Both the position numbers and the translations under genes were made by a program. From NCBI GenBank assembly GCA_024138025.1, contig JAMXBD010002463.1, forward strand, positions 1 to 64,000: 64,000 nt of DNA. The letters are read 5' to 3'. Below, one piece after another: positions 49,361 to 61,981 of this stretch. The notes under the pieces are model-generated. The model worked only from the letters and a program-made list of their open reading frames with translations. It was not told the DNA's origin and ran no database searches. The stretch is from Combretum micranthum. Taxonomy: Eukaryota > Streptophyta > Magnoliopsida > Myrtales > Combretaceae. The number at the start of each line of letters is the position of its first letter. The stretch's first letter is position 1.

Positions 49361-50987
49361 CAAAATTATTTCAACAAACAAGGCCATATAGGCTCCAAAA
49401 GTGGTGACAAAATTCACCACGGATTTCCAAGTAAAAACAACTTTGGTTCAAGAAATCAAAATTTGTTTGATAAATACTTAGTTATCTATATAGTTGAAAA
49501 ATTCTCTTTTTATAACTATATAACTCATATTTAAGCATGCTCAAGTGTCTTGTTGTCCAATTATTTTTCTTAGGTAAAACAATGTCGGGTTGAAGCTTTT
49601 CGGAAATTGTTTTTGTAAATTTCTTTGAAATGAATACCTTGTTTTCTTTATTTTCTAAAAATTTTATGTTGGTTTTATTTATCTTTTTCTAAGTGACCTT
49701 TGAAAATAAAATTTTCTACTTTCTAAGTTACATTAATACTATATTTGAAGTTTTCTAGGAAATATGTTATTCTTCATTTTTCTTGTGTAAATTCCTTTGT
49801 TTACTTGTTTTGCAAAAATTCCTTACTTGATATTTCTCATTCTTTTTCTCATTTTCAAAAATAATCATCCATGCATGAAAATTTGTTTTCTTCATAAAAA
49901 CAATGTGGAACAATTAAGGACTTTTTGTAGAAAAACTAATTTCTATAATCTTATTAACTTCTTCTTGTAACTTGAAAAGAAATAACTTTATTATTTTCAA
50001 ACCATAAATTTTCTTTGCCTATTTGTTTGCAAAGGTCTTTACTTAAAAATTTCCTTAGTCATCCATCTTATTTTCTTTCTTTATGAAAAGAACCATTTTT
50101 GTCAACAAAATATTTTCTTTTGAAAAACAAGGTGAAATAATAAGGATCTAAGTGGCTTTTTAAAGTAAAAGTAGTTTATAAAATTATAGTGAGTTCTTTT
50201 TGTAACATGAAAAGGAATGAGTTTATTTTGTGTTGATTTTATACTTTACATAAACTTATTTCTAAGTGACAAAATTTTCTTTTTGTTTAAATAAAATTAT
50301 GGACAACAATCTAAATGAACATGATTATGAGAATAATAATAACCAAAATAACATAAAGCATAATAATAAAGTCAAGTATTGGAGTCTTAGCTTTTTCAAG
50401 GCTCCCGGGACTAAGAAGTAAACTAGTCCCATAATAAAATGAAATGAAAGAAGGAAAAGCTTGTTTTGACTTGATGAGGACAAGTCTAAGACTAGAGACT
50501 AGTCTTAAAAACAACTTGAAATAAATAAATTGCATTGAAGTAAATAAATTGCATGAAAGGTAAATAAATTGCAAGATTATGAGCTTATATGCTCTAAATA
50601 GTATATATAGCTATATAGATATAGTAGATAGTTATGAACATAAAAGAGACATAAATGAACATAAGAGACATAAATGAATATAAAGGAAACATGAACATAA
50701 AGGAATTATGATTATGAACAAAAACAAAGTATGAACCTATTGTTGCTTTCTTAACCTTCATGGTTTTAGAAAACACACTAAGTTCATACTAAGTAGATGA
50801 ACTTGGAAACTTCTTGAAGAACTTTTACCTAAAGGAGATGAACTAAGAGAACTTCTTGAGAGAAATTTTAGTAGAGTAACTTTAGAGAAGAAGAGGTGTG
50901 AAAGAAGTGAAGGTATGATGGGAATTTGAGGAGTGGTTTTTGTGTGATTAAAATAAAGTGAAATTAAAACAAATTGAGGGCATTAGA

Positions 50988-50988
50988 G

Positions 50989-51015
<27 letters not shown>
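50988..51015. repeat. 28-base poly-G run
   Basis: Uninterrupted G28 directly before CGCCGGCC. The same place in T1 and T8 has only GGGGAGGGG and GGGGAAGGGG, so the run expanded in this copy or was misassembled. Confidence 0.9.
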
Positions 51016-51021
<6 letters not shown>

Positions 51022-52916
51022 CCATGCATGGGGGAGGGGATTTGATTTTTTTTTTTTTTGACTTTTTGGAAAGATAAAAGATGTAATATGTAAGGTAGAT
51101 GTGATATAAAGTTATGGGAAAGGTAAAAAGTTAAGATTATAGGTTATGTAGATTGTAAGAATAGGTGTAAGAAAAAGTAGAGATAAAAGAATAGTGTAGA
51201 ATAGTAATGAATAGTGTAATGTAAAGTAGATATGACAATTAAAGTACCGGTAGTAAGAAAATACGCATATAATAGCTATATCTGTTATTTTTACTTACCA
51301 AAAAATTACGAAACTGATATTTTTGGAAAACTTATATTCTTACGAGTCAAACGGTATATTCGGAATATTATTACTATTCCGGGCTTCTAGACACGTTTTT
51401 CTAGAACTGTGTCCGATCGGGCTCGAAGGACACCCGAATTTCGCGAAACTGAAACTTTTATAAATCCTATGGTTATTACGAGCTATTCTAGCTAATTATC
51501 CCAACTTCATTTTCTAGGGCCAAAGAAAACGGCAATGCTGGATTTAGATTGATACGGTAAACTAGGGTTTTGTTGACCTTTAGGGTTTCGTTTGACTTCG
51601 GTTTAGGGTTTTATGCTAAACTGATTCCGAAAATTTAGGGGTTTACATATATTGTTGAAAATCCCTTTTTCATAGATACTTAGCTCATATATTATCGGTG
51701 CTCAAATGTTTGTTGTCCAACCATATTTCTTTGAGTAAGACAATATTATTTAGGAGTTAGAAAACTATAATTTGCCAAAAATTCATTTTGTAAATCCTTT
51801 TAAAATGAATATTTTGATTTCCTTTGTTTTCAAAGAATTATTTTATGTTTCTTTTACTTTTTTTCTAAATGAATGTTTGGATAAAAATGAATTTCTTCTT
51901 TTCTAATTTCTCAACATTAGTACTACTTTTCCTATTTGTTTTGTTTGATTATTTATTTGAAAAATCTTGGTTTTGGAAACTCTTATTTTTGTTTTAAGGG
52001 ATTTCCTTATATTATGAAAATTATTCTAGTATCGAAGTCATCTTATTTTAAGAAAACAAGAAATATAGAAAGGATTCAAAAAGCTTTTTCAAAACAAAAG
52101 TAGTTTTTAAAGTTGTAGTGAATTATTCCTAAGCTTGGAAAAGAATTTTACTTTGGTTCAACCATAGATTTTATATTTCATGTAAAACTATTCTTTAGGT
52201 GATAAAATCTCATTTTTATCAAATATAATTGGGGCTTTGAAAATTTGGACAACAATCTTAATGACCATGATTATGAGAAATAATAGCAAGCAAAAATAAC
52301 ATAAATGATATATAAAGTCAAGTACTGGGAGTCTTAGCTTTTTCAAACCTCTTAGAACTAAAAAGTAGACTAGTCCCAAAAGAAAGAAATAAAATAAAAG
52401 AAAGAAAAATTTGTTTTGACTTGATGAGGACAAGTCTAAGACTAAAGACTAGTCTTAAAACAATAAAAATAAATAAATGCAATGAAAGAAATAAATAAAT
52501 TGCAAGTGAGCTTATATGCTCTAAAGAATATATATATATATATATAGATACATAATAATACTTATATATAATAACAATAATAATATGAACAAAGTAAAAT
52601 AACAACATAAACATAAATAGATATTCATAAACATGAACAATACATGAACATAGTGTAGCTTCCATAACATTTAATTTATTGGAAACTCACCCTATGGTCA
52701 TGTAAAGTTACATGATATGAGAAAAAGAATATGTAAAAAAAAATTTACCTAAAGAAGGTTTTTGAAGTATTATGTGGTTATGGGTTTTGTGTATGTAGAA
52801 GGTGGTTTGAGATAATTTTGAGAGAGTTTTGAGAGAGTATTGAGACGAAAATTTGAGAGACATTTGATAGAAATTTGTGGGCAGTAATTGTGTGAAAAAA
52901 GTGAAAGAGGAGGGAA

Positions 52917-52928
52917 GTATTTATAGGA
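52917..52928 (-). promoter_or_regulatory. TATA box of LTR T8
   Basis: Minus strand CCTATAAATAC, with GC box GGCGCCGGCCAT upstream (53003-53014) and donor-like AGGTAAA downstream (plus strand TTTACCT near 52744). Confidence 0.6.
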
Positions 52929-53633
52929 AATGAGGAGTGGATTTTTGTGTGATTTAAATAAAGAAGAAATAAAATAAATTGAGAGAGAGACAAAGGGGAA
53001 GGGGCGCCGGCCATTGTGTGTGAGGGGAGAGTGAGAGTTTGATTTTTGTATTTTTGTTGATTAAATGAAGTAATGAGTAAGGTAGATGTGAAATAAAGTT
53101 ATGAGAAAGGTAAAAAGTAAAGTTTATAGGTTATGGTGTTGTAAGAGTAGATGTTAGAAAAAGTAGAGATAAAAGAATAGTGTAGAATAGTAATGAATAG
53201 TGTAATGTAAAGTAGATATGACTATTAAAATACTAGTAGTAAGAAAATACGCTTATAATTGTGATATATGTTATTTTTACTTACCGAAAAATTATAAAAC
53301 TAATATTTTTGAAAACCTTACATTTTTACGAGTCTAACGGTATATTCGGAAAATTTTTACTATTCCAAGCCTCGGGACATGTTATTCAAGAACTGTATCC
53401 GTTCGAGTTCAAAACGATTCGCGGTTTTACTAATCTGATCTTTTTAAGCTTCCTTATGTAATTACGAACTATTCTACATACTAATCTCCTACTTACTTTC
53501 TTAGGGTTGCTTATTTGGGATTGCTGCATTTAAACCATTACGTTTAACTAGGGTTTTGTTGCCTTTATGGTTTCCGGTTGACTTTCCAATTAGGGTTTAA
53601 GTTAAACCAATTTTAAAATTTTGGAGGTTTACA

Positions 53634-53937
53634 AGCACTACCCAATGTATGGGATCTCATTGATTTTCGAGATGATTTTAAACGATTTGGATGTAAATGG
53701 CTCTTCAAGACCAATCGTGACTCAAACGACAATATTGAATGATATTAAGAATAATTATGGCATTAATTACAGACAGACCTTTTCATTCGTCTCAAAGAAC
53801 AACTCATTAAGAACTATTATGGCATTAGTGGCTCTATTTGACTTAGAGTCACATCAAATGGATGTGAAACTTCTATTTTGAATGGAGACCTCAAAAAGGA
53901 CGTTTATATGGTTCAATATAAAGGTTTTTTTTTTCTA
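53634..53937 (+). pseudogene. CO2 copia RT, downstream fragment
   Basis: Continues the fragment left of T8: ALPNVWDLIDF, then FGCKWLFKTNRDSNDNIE and a stop. Reading resumes as NYRQTFSFVSKNNSLRTIMALVA and FDLESHQMDVK, then shifts frame to NGDLKKDVYMVQYKGF. These are consecutive conserved blocks of copia reverse transcriptase; the intervening RYKARLVAKG-type block has been deleted. The catalytic YxDD region is absent: similarity ends near 53937 beside a T10 run. It points opposite to CO1. Confidence 0.88.
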
Positions 53938-54240
53938 TAGAAGGAAAGGGTATAAGAGACTAGACGATTTAGATGCTTAGATAAGTTAGATATTGTATTA
54001 TTATTTTTTTAGAGCATAATATCTGTGTATGACATTTTCTATGTATTAATGAGAAAATATTTCTAACAATTTAGATTATTTTTTTTCGGATACCATTATT
54101 TACAAAACTTAAATAAGGTTTCCTTATGCTAAAATACATTAAAATCACTTAGTTAATGACAATCTTTACATATAGCATTTAAGTATTATACATGGTGAAA
54201 CTATTGACACTTTAGACCCTATTTAGGGCATGACATTTAG
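53938..54240. other. AT-rich sequence, nothing recognised
   Basis: It lies between the CO2 fragment and the 31-bp array, with no coding match or element boundary seen. Confidence 0.5.
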
Positions 54241-54244
54241 AGGT

Positions 54245-54672
54245 TACCATCTTGATGGGTTTTATATGGTCATTTTCTTGAATTGATGGGATTTAGAAAG
54301 GCACTATCTTTGATTGACTGGTTTAGAAAAGCACCATCTTGGATTAATGAGTTTTAGAAAGACATTCTCTTCGATTAATGGGTTCTGGAAAGGCATCATC
54401 TCGAATTGATGGGTTTTGGAAAGACACAATCTCATCTTAGATTGGCGGGTCTTAGAAAAGCACTGTCTTGGATTGGTGTGTTTGGAAAAGCATTATCTTG
54501 GATTGACGGGTTTCGAAAAGACACCATCTTGGATTGATGGGTTTATAAGAGCATCATCTTAGATTAATAGGTTTTGAAAGTCATCGTCTTGGATTGTGGG
54601 TTTTAGAAAGTGTAACATCTTAGATAGATAAGTTTTAGAGAGGATAGCATCTTGGATTGATGAGTTTTCAAA
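54245..54672. repeat. 31-bp tandem array, about 14 units
   Basis: Units of the form GGATTGATGGGTTTTAGAAA followed by GCACCATCTT recur with anchors at 54252, 54281, 54311, 54342, 54373, 54404, 54440, 54471, 54501, 54532, 54562, 54592, 54623 and 54655. Spacing is 29-36 bp, mostly 30-31. Units differ by several substitutions. No coding role evident. Confidence 0.92.
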
Positions 54673-55044
54673 GAATAGTTTAACACCATGGTAAGGTCTT
54701 GGGCAATTAAAAATTTTGGAGATGTTAGGACAAAAGCAAACCTAGGCTTGATCCATTTGATAGATCAACTCATGTTTGATTAGTAGATAAGCAATTCTAT
54801 AAATTCCTCTCTATTTTGAAAAGCTCTTTCTTTTTTACTTTTTATTTTTTGAAATGTTAGGCCAAAGCCACTATTTCAAAGCTCATTTACTAACAGCTAA
54901 GGACTTACAAACTCTAAAATTTGAAAAACACTTCTCTTTTCCCTTTTGTAAAAAATAATTTACAATTTAGTGGGCTCCAAAAATTGCAGTTAAGCAGTGG
55001 GCTTGTGGCATTGATCACTCAATTTCCAATTTAGCCTTAGGCTT
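54673..55044. other. AT-rich sequence, nothing recognised
   Basis: It lies between the 31-bp array and solo LTR CO3. It ends with the target duplication copy GGCTT (55040-55044). Confidence 0.5.
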
Positions 55045-56405
55045 TGTAAGGTTTTTATTGATATAAAATTTCGAAAATTTTATTAAAACACAGCGAAAAA
55101 AACGAAAATCCTATATCAGTATCTATGTTTCTTGATTAGATTTAAACAAAAAGTGGTTTCTTGAATATACCTTATATTGATGCTTCAAAACGATCAGTAG
55201 ATCGGATTTGCAGGAACCACAGTCTCGCAATCTCCTCTACGGTATCCACACGCGAACGATTGTGTGCTAGCACTTAAGAACACGAATCCAATTAGTGTAG
55301 GAGTTATTTTTCTTCTTTTCTCTCTTTTAGGTTTGCAGAATTTCTCTACATCTAATGTGACGTCAAAGAGTCTGACCTAAAAGATTGTCTATAGATCTAT
55401 ATATATATAGACATGTAGGAAACCCTAAAGGAAATCCTAGAAGATATATATGATGAGATATTTATTTAATATTTAATAAAGTACATTATTTCATTAAATA
55501 TTAATTATCGGTCATAATCATTTATTATTCTTAAACTATTTAAGAATAATAAATATAATAATTCCTATAGGTTTAAATACAAACCCATAATATATATATT
55601 TCATTCGTTCTTTTGTGTGTGACCCTATAGGTACACCTAATATTGGCAGTACATCCTAAACACGTTTTAGACCTACATGACATCATTGGTCTCTAGCAAG
55701 ACTTATGTCTACCCAAATTAGGCGAATATCAGTAATCCGATTTTTGTCTGATCTATAATTTATGTCATTATCCTTTTTGTCACATGATATCTAGATTAAA
55801 CATAAGACATGGAAAGTGTCATTCTTATATTGTTCAATCTTATCATTTCTCGATTTCCAAGTGATCTGATAATACAAATGAAATTTATCACACTATCAAT
55901 TCATTTGAGCATGGCCATGCATTTCTCAGTCTCGCTTATCAAGGGGCCTAGAGATATCTCTCTCATAACGAGAAGGACAAATCCCATCTTAATCACTCAA
56001 CTTCCTCTACATGATATACATTATGCCCAAACTTAACCTTTATAATTATCCGATTAAAGACAACGTTTGATTGAGTTGAAACATAACGTTTCTCATGTTG
56101 GAACCTATGGTGATTTCAGGTCTAAGGATACGTTGACATAGTTATTATAAAAATCACTTATGACAATATTCCATGTAGTGATCTCATAGTGGGTCAGTTC
56201 AGCACATAGTCATCTAATATGTACCTATGAGTTTCATTTGTATCACCATACAAATAGACATCTCATGTTTGCTAAATAAAAACTCATACTAGATTTAATT
56301 CATTATTATTCCCACAATAATGAGCATCTAGGAACATTTAGAATAATAAATTATTCATGGATTTCTATTATAAAGTAAATATGCAAACAATACAAAAGAA
56401 ATGCC

Positions 56406-56436
<31 letters not shown>

Positions 56437-56481
56437 CAAATAACAATATCCAGTAATTAGCCTAGGGAAAAATTACTAACA
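55045..56481 (-). mobile_element. Solo copia LTR CO3, 1437 bp
   Basis: On the minus strand begins TGTTAGTAATTTTTCCC and ends CCTTACA. A perfect 5-bp duplication GGCTT flanks it (55040-55044, 56482-56486). The left part (55100-55330) resembles the CO1 LTR (GTATCCACACG, GTGTGCTAGCAC). The middle (55600-56110) closely resembles the CO1 3' untranslated block. No PBS, gag or pol adjoins, so I read it as a solo LTR. Contains (AT)n at 56407-56436. Confidence 0.82.
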
Positions 56482-56486
56482 GGCTT

Positions 56487-58699
56487 AACTACTGAGCCCA
56501 TTGAAATTTTACACATAAGGGGCTAAAACTCCTCTTTTTTAGGACTTTGATTTTCTCCATTAGGGTATTGTCTTTAAAATCTAAGGAAAATAGTTTTTAA
56601 GTTCGGGGCAAATATCTTTCAAATTGGGGTAGATGATTTCTCATGCCTCTGAGGATGATTTTCATATCAAAGGATAGTTATCTCATTTTGAGTTATCTAG
56701 TCCAAGAGGACTTCCTCATACTCTCTGATATTTATTTTCACACATTTGACTTAGATTCCAAATATTACGGTCCACCTTATAAGTGATACAACTTGGTTAA
56801 TCTATTAGGTCTTTTTCAGATTGTAGTGTAGGCTTTTAGTTGTTGGCTTAAATCAAAAGGGATATATATAGGCCATTTTGAAATTTATCTTCATTACTTT
56901 TTGGGTTTACAAGTCAATAACCTTTAAGGAAAATATTTGTTGGCTTACCTCTAGTCTCAAGAGCATTTGTAAATCAATCCCTATAATTAAAAGAGAACCT
57001 AAAGGGGTGGTGTTGTAGGTGGGTCCATGGCGGACTTTAAACATCGAGTTATAATGTTTTGATGAGTTTTGATGGGTATTTGGTGATTTTGCACTTCGAG
57101 CTTGTGCCTCCATTCCTTTATGTTTGGGCATAATTACCTTATTTAAGTATTCACATTTTCTTTTCCTTTTTCTTCTTTTTATTAATGTTTTCTCTGATCT
57201 TCTTTCTAATCCCCCTCCCCCTTCTTTCTTTCAATTTCAATCCTCTTTTTCTGTAATGAGTTCAAGGTGATTTATTTTGTCAATTTTTATTGGATGGCTT
57301 ATAATTCAAAGTTCATGAAATGCGTATGATTTTGATATAGAGGCTCTTCTTCCTTTTATAAGTAATGAATTATTCATATCAACCGATTACTCTTGAATTG
57401 ACACAAGTAACACAACATAAATTAGTTAATCCTTTCTCCTGATTAATAACCCTATTCTCCAAATTGTCCCATTGCGTGATAGTTATTAACAGGGTTTATT
57501 TTATAAGTTTCCTTAAATGGCTCAAAGGGGTTAATAAGGGGTAAGTGTGTTTGGGATACTAAAATGAATGTCTAATGTCATCGTGACCTACATATCAAAT
57601 TCATGGGAGACCTCTTTTAAGGAATAAGTCCATTTCCTCCTTTTAATGTCAATCAACTCTTCAATGTTTAGGATTGGTGTTTAAGATTTGGTCTACCTTT
57701 TATCATTCTAGCCTTTCAGAATAATGAATATCTCTCCTTGTTTTCAATCTCCATTTTTTTTTTAATTATGTTTGCTTCAAGCTAATTGATCATATTATGG
57801 AAGATAGGCCCACAAAAATGCCCTATTTAATGATTAATCAGTCTTCTTGTTTTTTCCCCAGTTCTAATCTCATTTAATTTGTAGTTCACCTGTGGCCTAG
57901 AGAGAGTGATCATTAGGCCTCAAATTAGACTAATCTACTTAGAAACAAATCAAAGGATCCTTGTATATTAGCAAATTTCAAAATTTCTCTCTTTCTTTTT
58001 GTTTTCTGAATACTTTCATCCTTTTTTTTTTTATACAATAACAACACTTAAATTTATTGACAATTTATTCCCTAGAAAAGACTAAACAAAGGTGATAATT
58101 ATTTATAAAGTGTAAAAGAACTTATAATAATATTTGTTAAAGACTAACTACTATTGATAAGGTAGTAGATATTCACAAAGGAGGATGGATCTTTTATGAA
58201 GGAATTATTTAGAAACCGCATGCTATAATTTTGAAGGAAGGATGAATAATTACAACCTAAAGTGGAAATATATGATTTTTTCTAAAATAACTTATGAAAG
58301 GATTATTTTAGAAGCTGGAGAAACAACGATTCCTATTACTTACAACATAAGGGATATTTACAAGCTTTCTAAGTCTATGCAAAAACTTATGACTTTGATT
58401 GAAAAATGATTGAAATTATATTAAAAAGGAAAAAGCTACAAAAAAGATGATCGTTATCATTTACAACCTATGGAGGTTCTACTAATTTGGTATTTTTTTT
58501 ATTATACATTTTGTGTAAAAAAATTCAAATAGATGCAAAAGAAGATTGAATAGTAATTTGATTTCAAATTTCAAACAAAATGATGATATCTTATTAATTT
58601 TTGTGGTCAAATACATCTTCGAAGGTCTTAACGACAAAGAAGAAGCATATTTATTCATGTTACAATAGAAAATTAAATCTCTCAATCTAATAAGATTGA
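56487..58699. other. AT-rich intergenic DNA, no gene recognised
   Basis: Contains short poly-pyrimidine stretches (57160-57230, 57960-58040) and scattered small open frames without recognisable domains. Parts may be degraded regions downstream of the pseudogene at 58700-60043, but I cannot support that. Confidence 0.5.
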
Positions 58700-60043
58700 A
58701 TCCCTTTCTCATTTCCTTTTTCCTATAGTTGACTTTGGAGCTTCTTAATGACCATTCTAGCATGTGCTAGTTCGTCCTGCCATCCATCAATGATCTCTTC
58801 CAATCTCCTATGTTGGCATTCCTCTTGGGTTCCAGTCTTGTGGTTTCTAATATGTCAAAAGCAAACTTCTAGGTGAGCCTATACGTTTCCTATACCTTGC
58901 TAGCCTTTTCTTCAACTTCAAATTTTTTCATTTCTCTTCTTCCCACATCATTTTGATTGTCATCAAATGTCTTCTCTTAACGATAAGGGTCAATGTGTCA
59001 TCTTAGTAGTCTAACGTAACTTTAGCAAGGGACTCTAAAAAGATAAGCTCTCGTGTGTCTAAACTGTCTTGCTAAACTAGCAATTGGTCCGTGATGCCAA
59101 TTAGGGGAATACCCTCAATGGGGGTACATTTAGCAACGACCTTAATGGGGTTGTACTAACTGGTCTTCCATTTGACATCCCTCCATTCTATCCTCTTTCA
59201 GAGCCCGACCCACTTTTTTGTATCAGCATTTTACAATATCCTTACTTGATAGGCAAAGTGATCAATCATCTTTATATAACATGATAGTGATGTCACTAAC
59301 ATATCTCCTTCAAAAACTCTAAGGTGGCTGGTAAATCGTACAATTAATAAAGTTCCTCCTTTGAACATTCCATGTGATTAATGCTTCACATAGCTTAGAC
59401 ACCAAAATTGTTAAGCCAACACAATAGGAACATAAGATTTCCCATCTAAAAACTAAGATGTTAATTCAACTACCCTATAATGAATGCACATTCTTTTTTG
59501 TGTGAAGTGGATGGTACCAAATGTGGCCAAAATGAAAGTGTTAACTCTACCTTTCCCAACTATCGTAATTCCACTAAAAACATGGCGATTCCTAAAATAA
59601 GATGATAGCTTTGAAAACCAATCAACTAGAGTAGAAAGTTGTACAGAATCATCTCCATAGCTTTTAAGGACTCAACTCAAATTTAGTATTTACGAAAGAG
59701 TAGAAAGTTTGAATGAATAACGCTCTTAATTTAGGAAAGAATATTCCTCTTTCCATTGGTAGGGCTTGCAATAATTGTGTATGTTCTTCCAGTGTAGGAA
59801 ATAGTAGAATTCTTTAAAGGCAGAGGCCAAATAGTTATGATCCCAAAAATGAGCCAAAGCCTTAATTGAACTCCATTCTAGTTGAAATTCCTTGAGAGAT
59901 GAAATAGGCTTGACTACACAAAATGATTTCTTAATGTTTCTTATTGAAATAACTAAATCAACTTTCAATGTTTCTTCTAGGTAATCATTGTGATCTATGT
60001 GGACTCCATTCTTGTCAATGGTGCAGCCACTTAGGTTGTCCAT
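58700..60043 (-). pseudogene. Plant mobile-domain/DUF7745-like protein (decayed)
   Basis: An opening ATG at 60043 (minus) starts an uninterrupted stretch to 59729. It contains SSLKEFQLEWSSIKALAHFWD, similar to the helical 'xxLxxFWDPxxxxFxF' core of this plant protein group. Further leftward, with stops and frameshifts, are STLVDWFSKL (59630), KGRVNTFILATFGTIHF (near 59550), SYVPIVLA (near 59440), MFKGGTLLIVRF (near 59360), and WRDVKWKT...NPIKVVAKC..IEGIPLIG (59190-59100). The last matches the conserved W-x-x-P-W-x-N-P...C...PLxG region. A heptad-like coiled coil (RLEEIIDGW, RMVIKKLQSQL; 58820-58720) closes it, as in family members. Such genes are often repeated and transposon-associated in plants. 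The match is by remembered motif order, not alignment. At least five stops make it non-functional. Confidence 0.5.
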
Positions 60044-61577
60044 TTTCTTGAAATTAGAAGACTTTTTTTAATTTTTTTTTTTAAATTATAAGAAATCGCC
60101 AAACTTTCGTCTTCCTTTAAGTGAAGCCACTATTTTTAATCAATGTATATATATTATATGTACATATTTTCCTTTTTGGAGAAAAATTTATTAATATTTA
60201 CATAAAAGAATATATTATTTACATATATTAGAATCTTGTTTCAATGATGATAACACCTTGTTCATTGTCAACTATGGGTAGATATTATGCATTAACATGG
60301 ATAAAATATTTACATCATATGAATTGTTCTAGTGTTTTATGAGTTATAGTGGAGTATATATTTTTTATGTGTATATATTTACAATTATACAAAGAAAAAA
60401 ATAAAGTAATATAATGAATGATATTATGCAAATGTAGATATTAAGGTTGTTAAATGACTAGTAGTGTGGTAATTTCAAAATCCTCACTTAGATTGCAAGT
60501 TTATCAGAATATTTACACTTATACATTTACAAGAGAATGATTTCAAAAAAATTTGTTTGCATTAATAAAACTGTAACTCTTTTAGGATATGCCCCGCTAT
60601 TATTTCTTTGCCAACTCGTAATCACGAAAGCAATTTGGTAGGTTCTAAAGGTCCTCTAATTTAACAAACCATGTGTCACATTAAATTTGAGTGGGGGGTG
60701 GGCACTAATTCATGCTTCAAAAAGTGGATTACCATAACTCTCAAAGTCTACTAGGATCTCCTGTTTGAAGTATTTAGGTGGCCTGGTTGTGACCATATCT
60801 AGCACATACATTTTCTTCACAAAATAATTTCCTAAAAAAAAGAATAAAAAATCAAGTGCCCACATGGGCTTGGCTTAAATGTTTTTTTGCATCATTTTAG
60901 AAAATAGGTCAGTACAACTATTTGCAAAAATTGAACATTAAGGAATCTTTCTTATTTAAAAATTTTTATTAGGTGGCTAGCCCTCTTTTGAACCAACATT
61001 CCTTTAATACTTGTAATTTGTGTGAATTGAAGAAATTTCTGAGTAATTAATTTAATATTTACAAAAAGAGGATTTTTTTTTTGTTTTTAGATCGCCCTGT
61101 AGTTATCTATGTATCAGCTAATTGAGATCAAACCATTGTAGTTCCTTTTAGAAAAATTTAGTTTGTTGGTATCTTTTAGACTTTTACCACTTTAAGTGAC
61201 TTAAATTTTACTACTTTGAAAAAAGAAGTATTGTGCCTCCTTTAAAAAAAAAAATAATTCCTAAAATGTCTTAAATTTGGAAATTTTCCGATTCAATTTT
61301 TTATTAAGAAAAAATAATTTGTTAAGTATCCGATTGATTTTTAGTGAACAAGAGGGATTCATTTTTATTGTTTATAGATTTTCATATATTTTTAATAATT
61401 TTTTTTTAATAAAACAAGAAAGAAGGGATAATGCTGCAACTCCTTTATAATTCCTTTTAACTGCTATTAGAACTGTTGAAGCAAATTTGGAAGTTGAAAA
61501 CATTACCTAAGATTCAATACTTTTTTATGATTTTTCTGCTCAAACATAGTACGAATCATGGACCATCTAATCACTTA
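60044..61577. other. AT-rich intergenic DNA, nothing recognised
   Basis: Homopolymer A/T runs and (TA)-rich stretches, with no domain-bearing frame, tandem array or element boundary that I can support. Confidence 0.6.
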
Positions 61578-61978
61578 TAGTCCATTCACTTGACAAGAAT
61601 AGCTATTCATTCATTTCTAGTTCGACATAAACATGATATTACGATGTTTACTTCAAAGGAATAACAATTCATAATGAATTGCTATTACGTAAAATAATGA
61701 ATAGCAATTCATGTCTCCAACCCATGAATTGTCATTCAATGGTCTAATTTTTAAGTTTGTCATAAATACCTCTGTTTTGAAAATAACACCTATATAATTA
61801 TCATCTCTCAGTAATAAATACAAGAGATATTATAAATATTTTACATTTTACTCTAATAATTACTTGTTTTACTTTTTACACCAAGTGAACATTGTAATAG
61901 CTATTACAACTCTATTACATTCCCTTTGAATTGAAATTCCATTCCCTCCTTATTCTATTCAGTGAAGTGAATGGGCCA
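61578..61978. mobile_element. MITE, 401 bp, TTA target duplication
   Basis: Ends TAGTCCATTCAC and, inverted, TGGCCCATTCAC (10 of 12 identical), flanked by TTA (61575-61577, 61979-61981) as made by PIF/Harbinger transposases. The interior carries inverted words such as GAATTGCTATTA and GAATGGAATTTCAA typical of plant MITEs. It has no coding capacity. The short 3-bp duplication is weak evidence alone; the matching inverted ends make it likely. Confidence 0.65.
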
Positions 61979-61981
61979 TTA

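Larger units (their letters stand above)
47980..51647 (-). mobile_element. Solo LTR T9 of family T nested in T8
   Basis: 3668 bp, TGTCACGCCCCAATGGG to TTAGGGGTTTACA, with perfect TATAT target duplications (47975-47979, 51648-51652). Closest in sequence to T1. The TATA position is altered by a small deletion (GTATGATGGGAATTTGAGG near 50913), so its promoter is probably weak. It carries a 28-G run just upstream of its GC box. Confidence 0.93.
46116..53633 (-). mobile_element. Solo LTR T8 of family T, split by T9 and the inverted-repeat element
   Basis: Begins TGTCATGTCCTAAAGGG and ends TTGGAGGTTTACA. Target duplications are AGCGC (46111-46115) and AGCAC (53634-53638). It is inserted in the CO2 reverse transcriptase, whose codons join across it. 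Net length without the two later insertions is about 3.5 kb. Its left part is 46116-47979 and its right part 51648-53633, which carries the promoter region. Confidence 0.9.
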
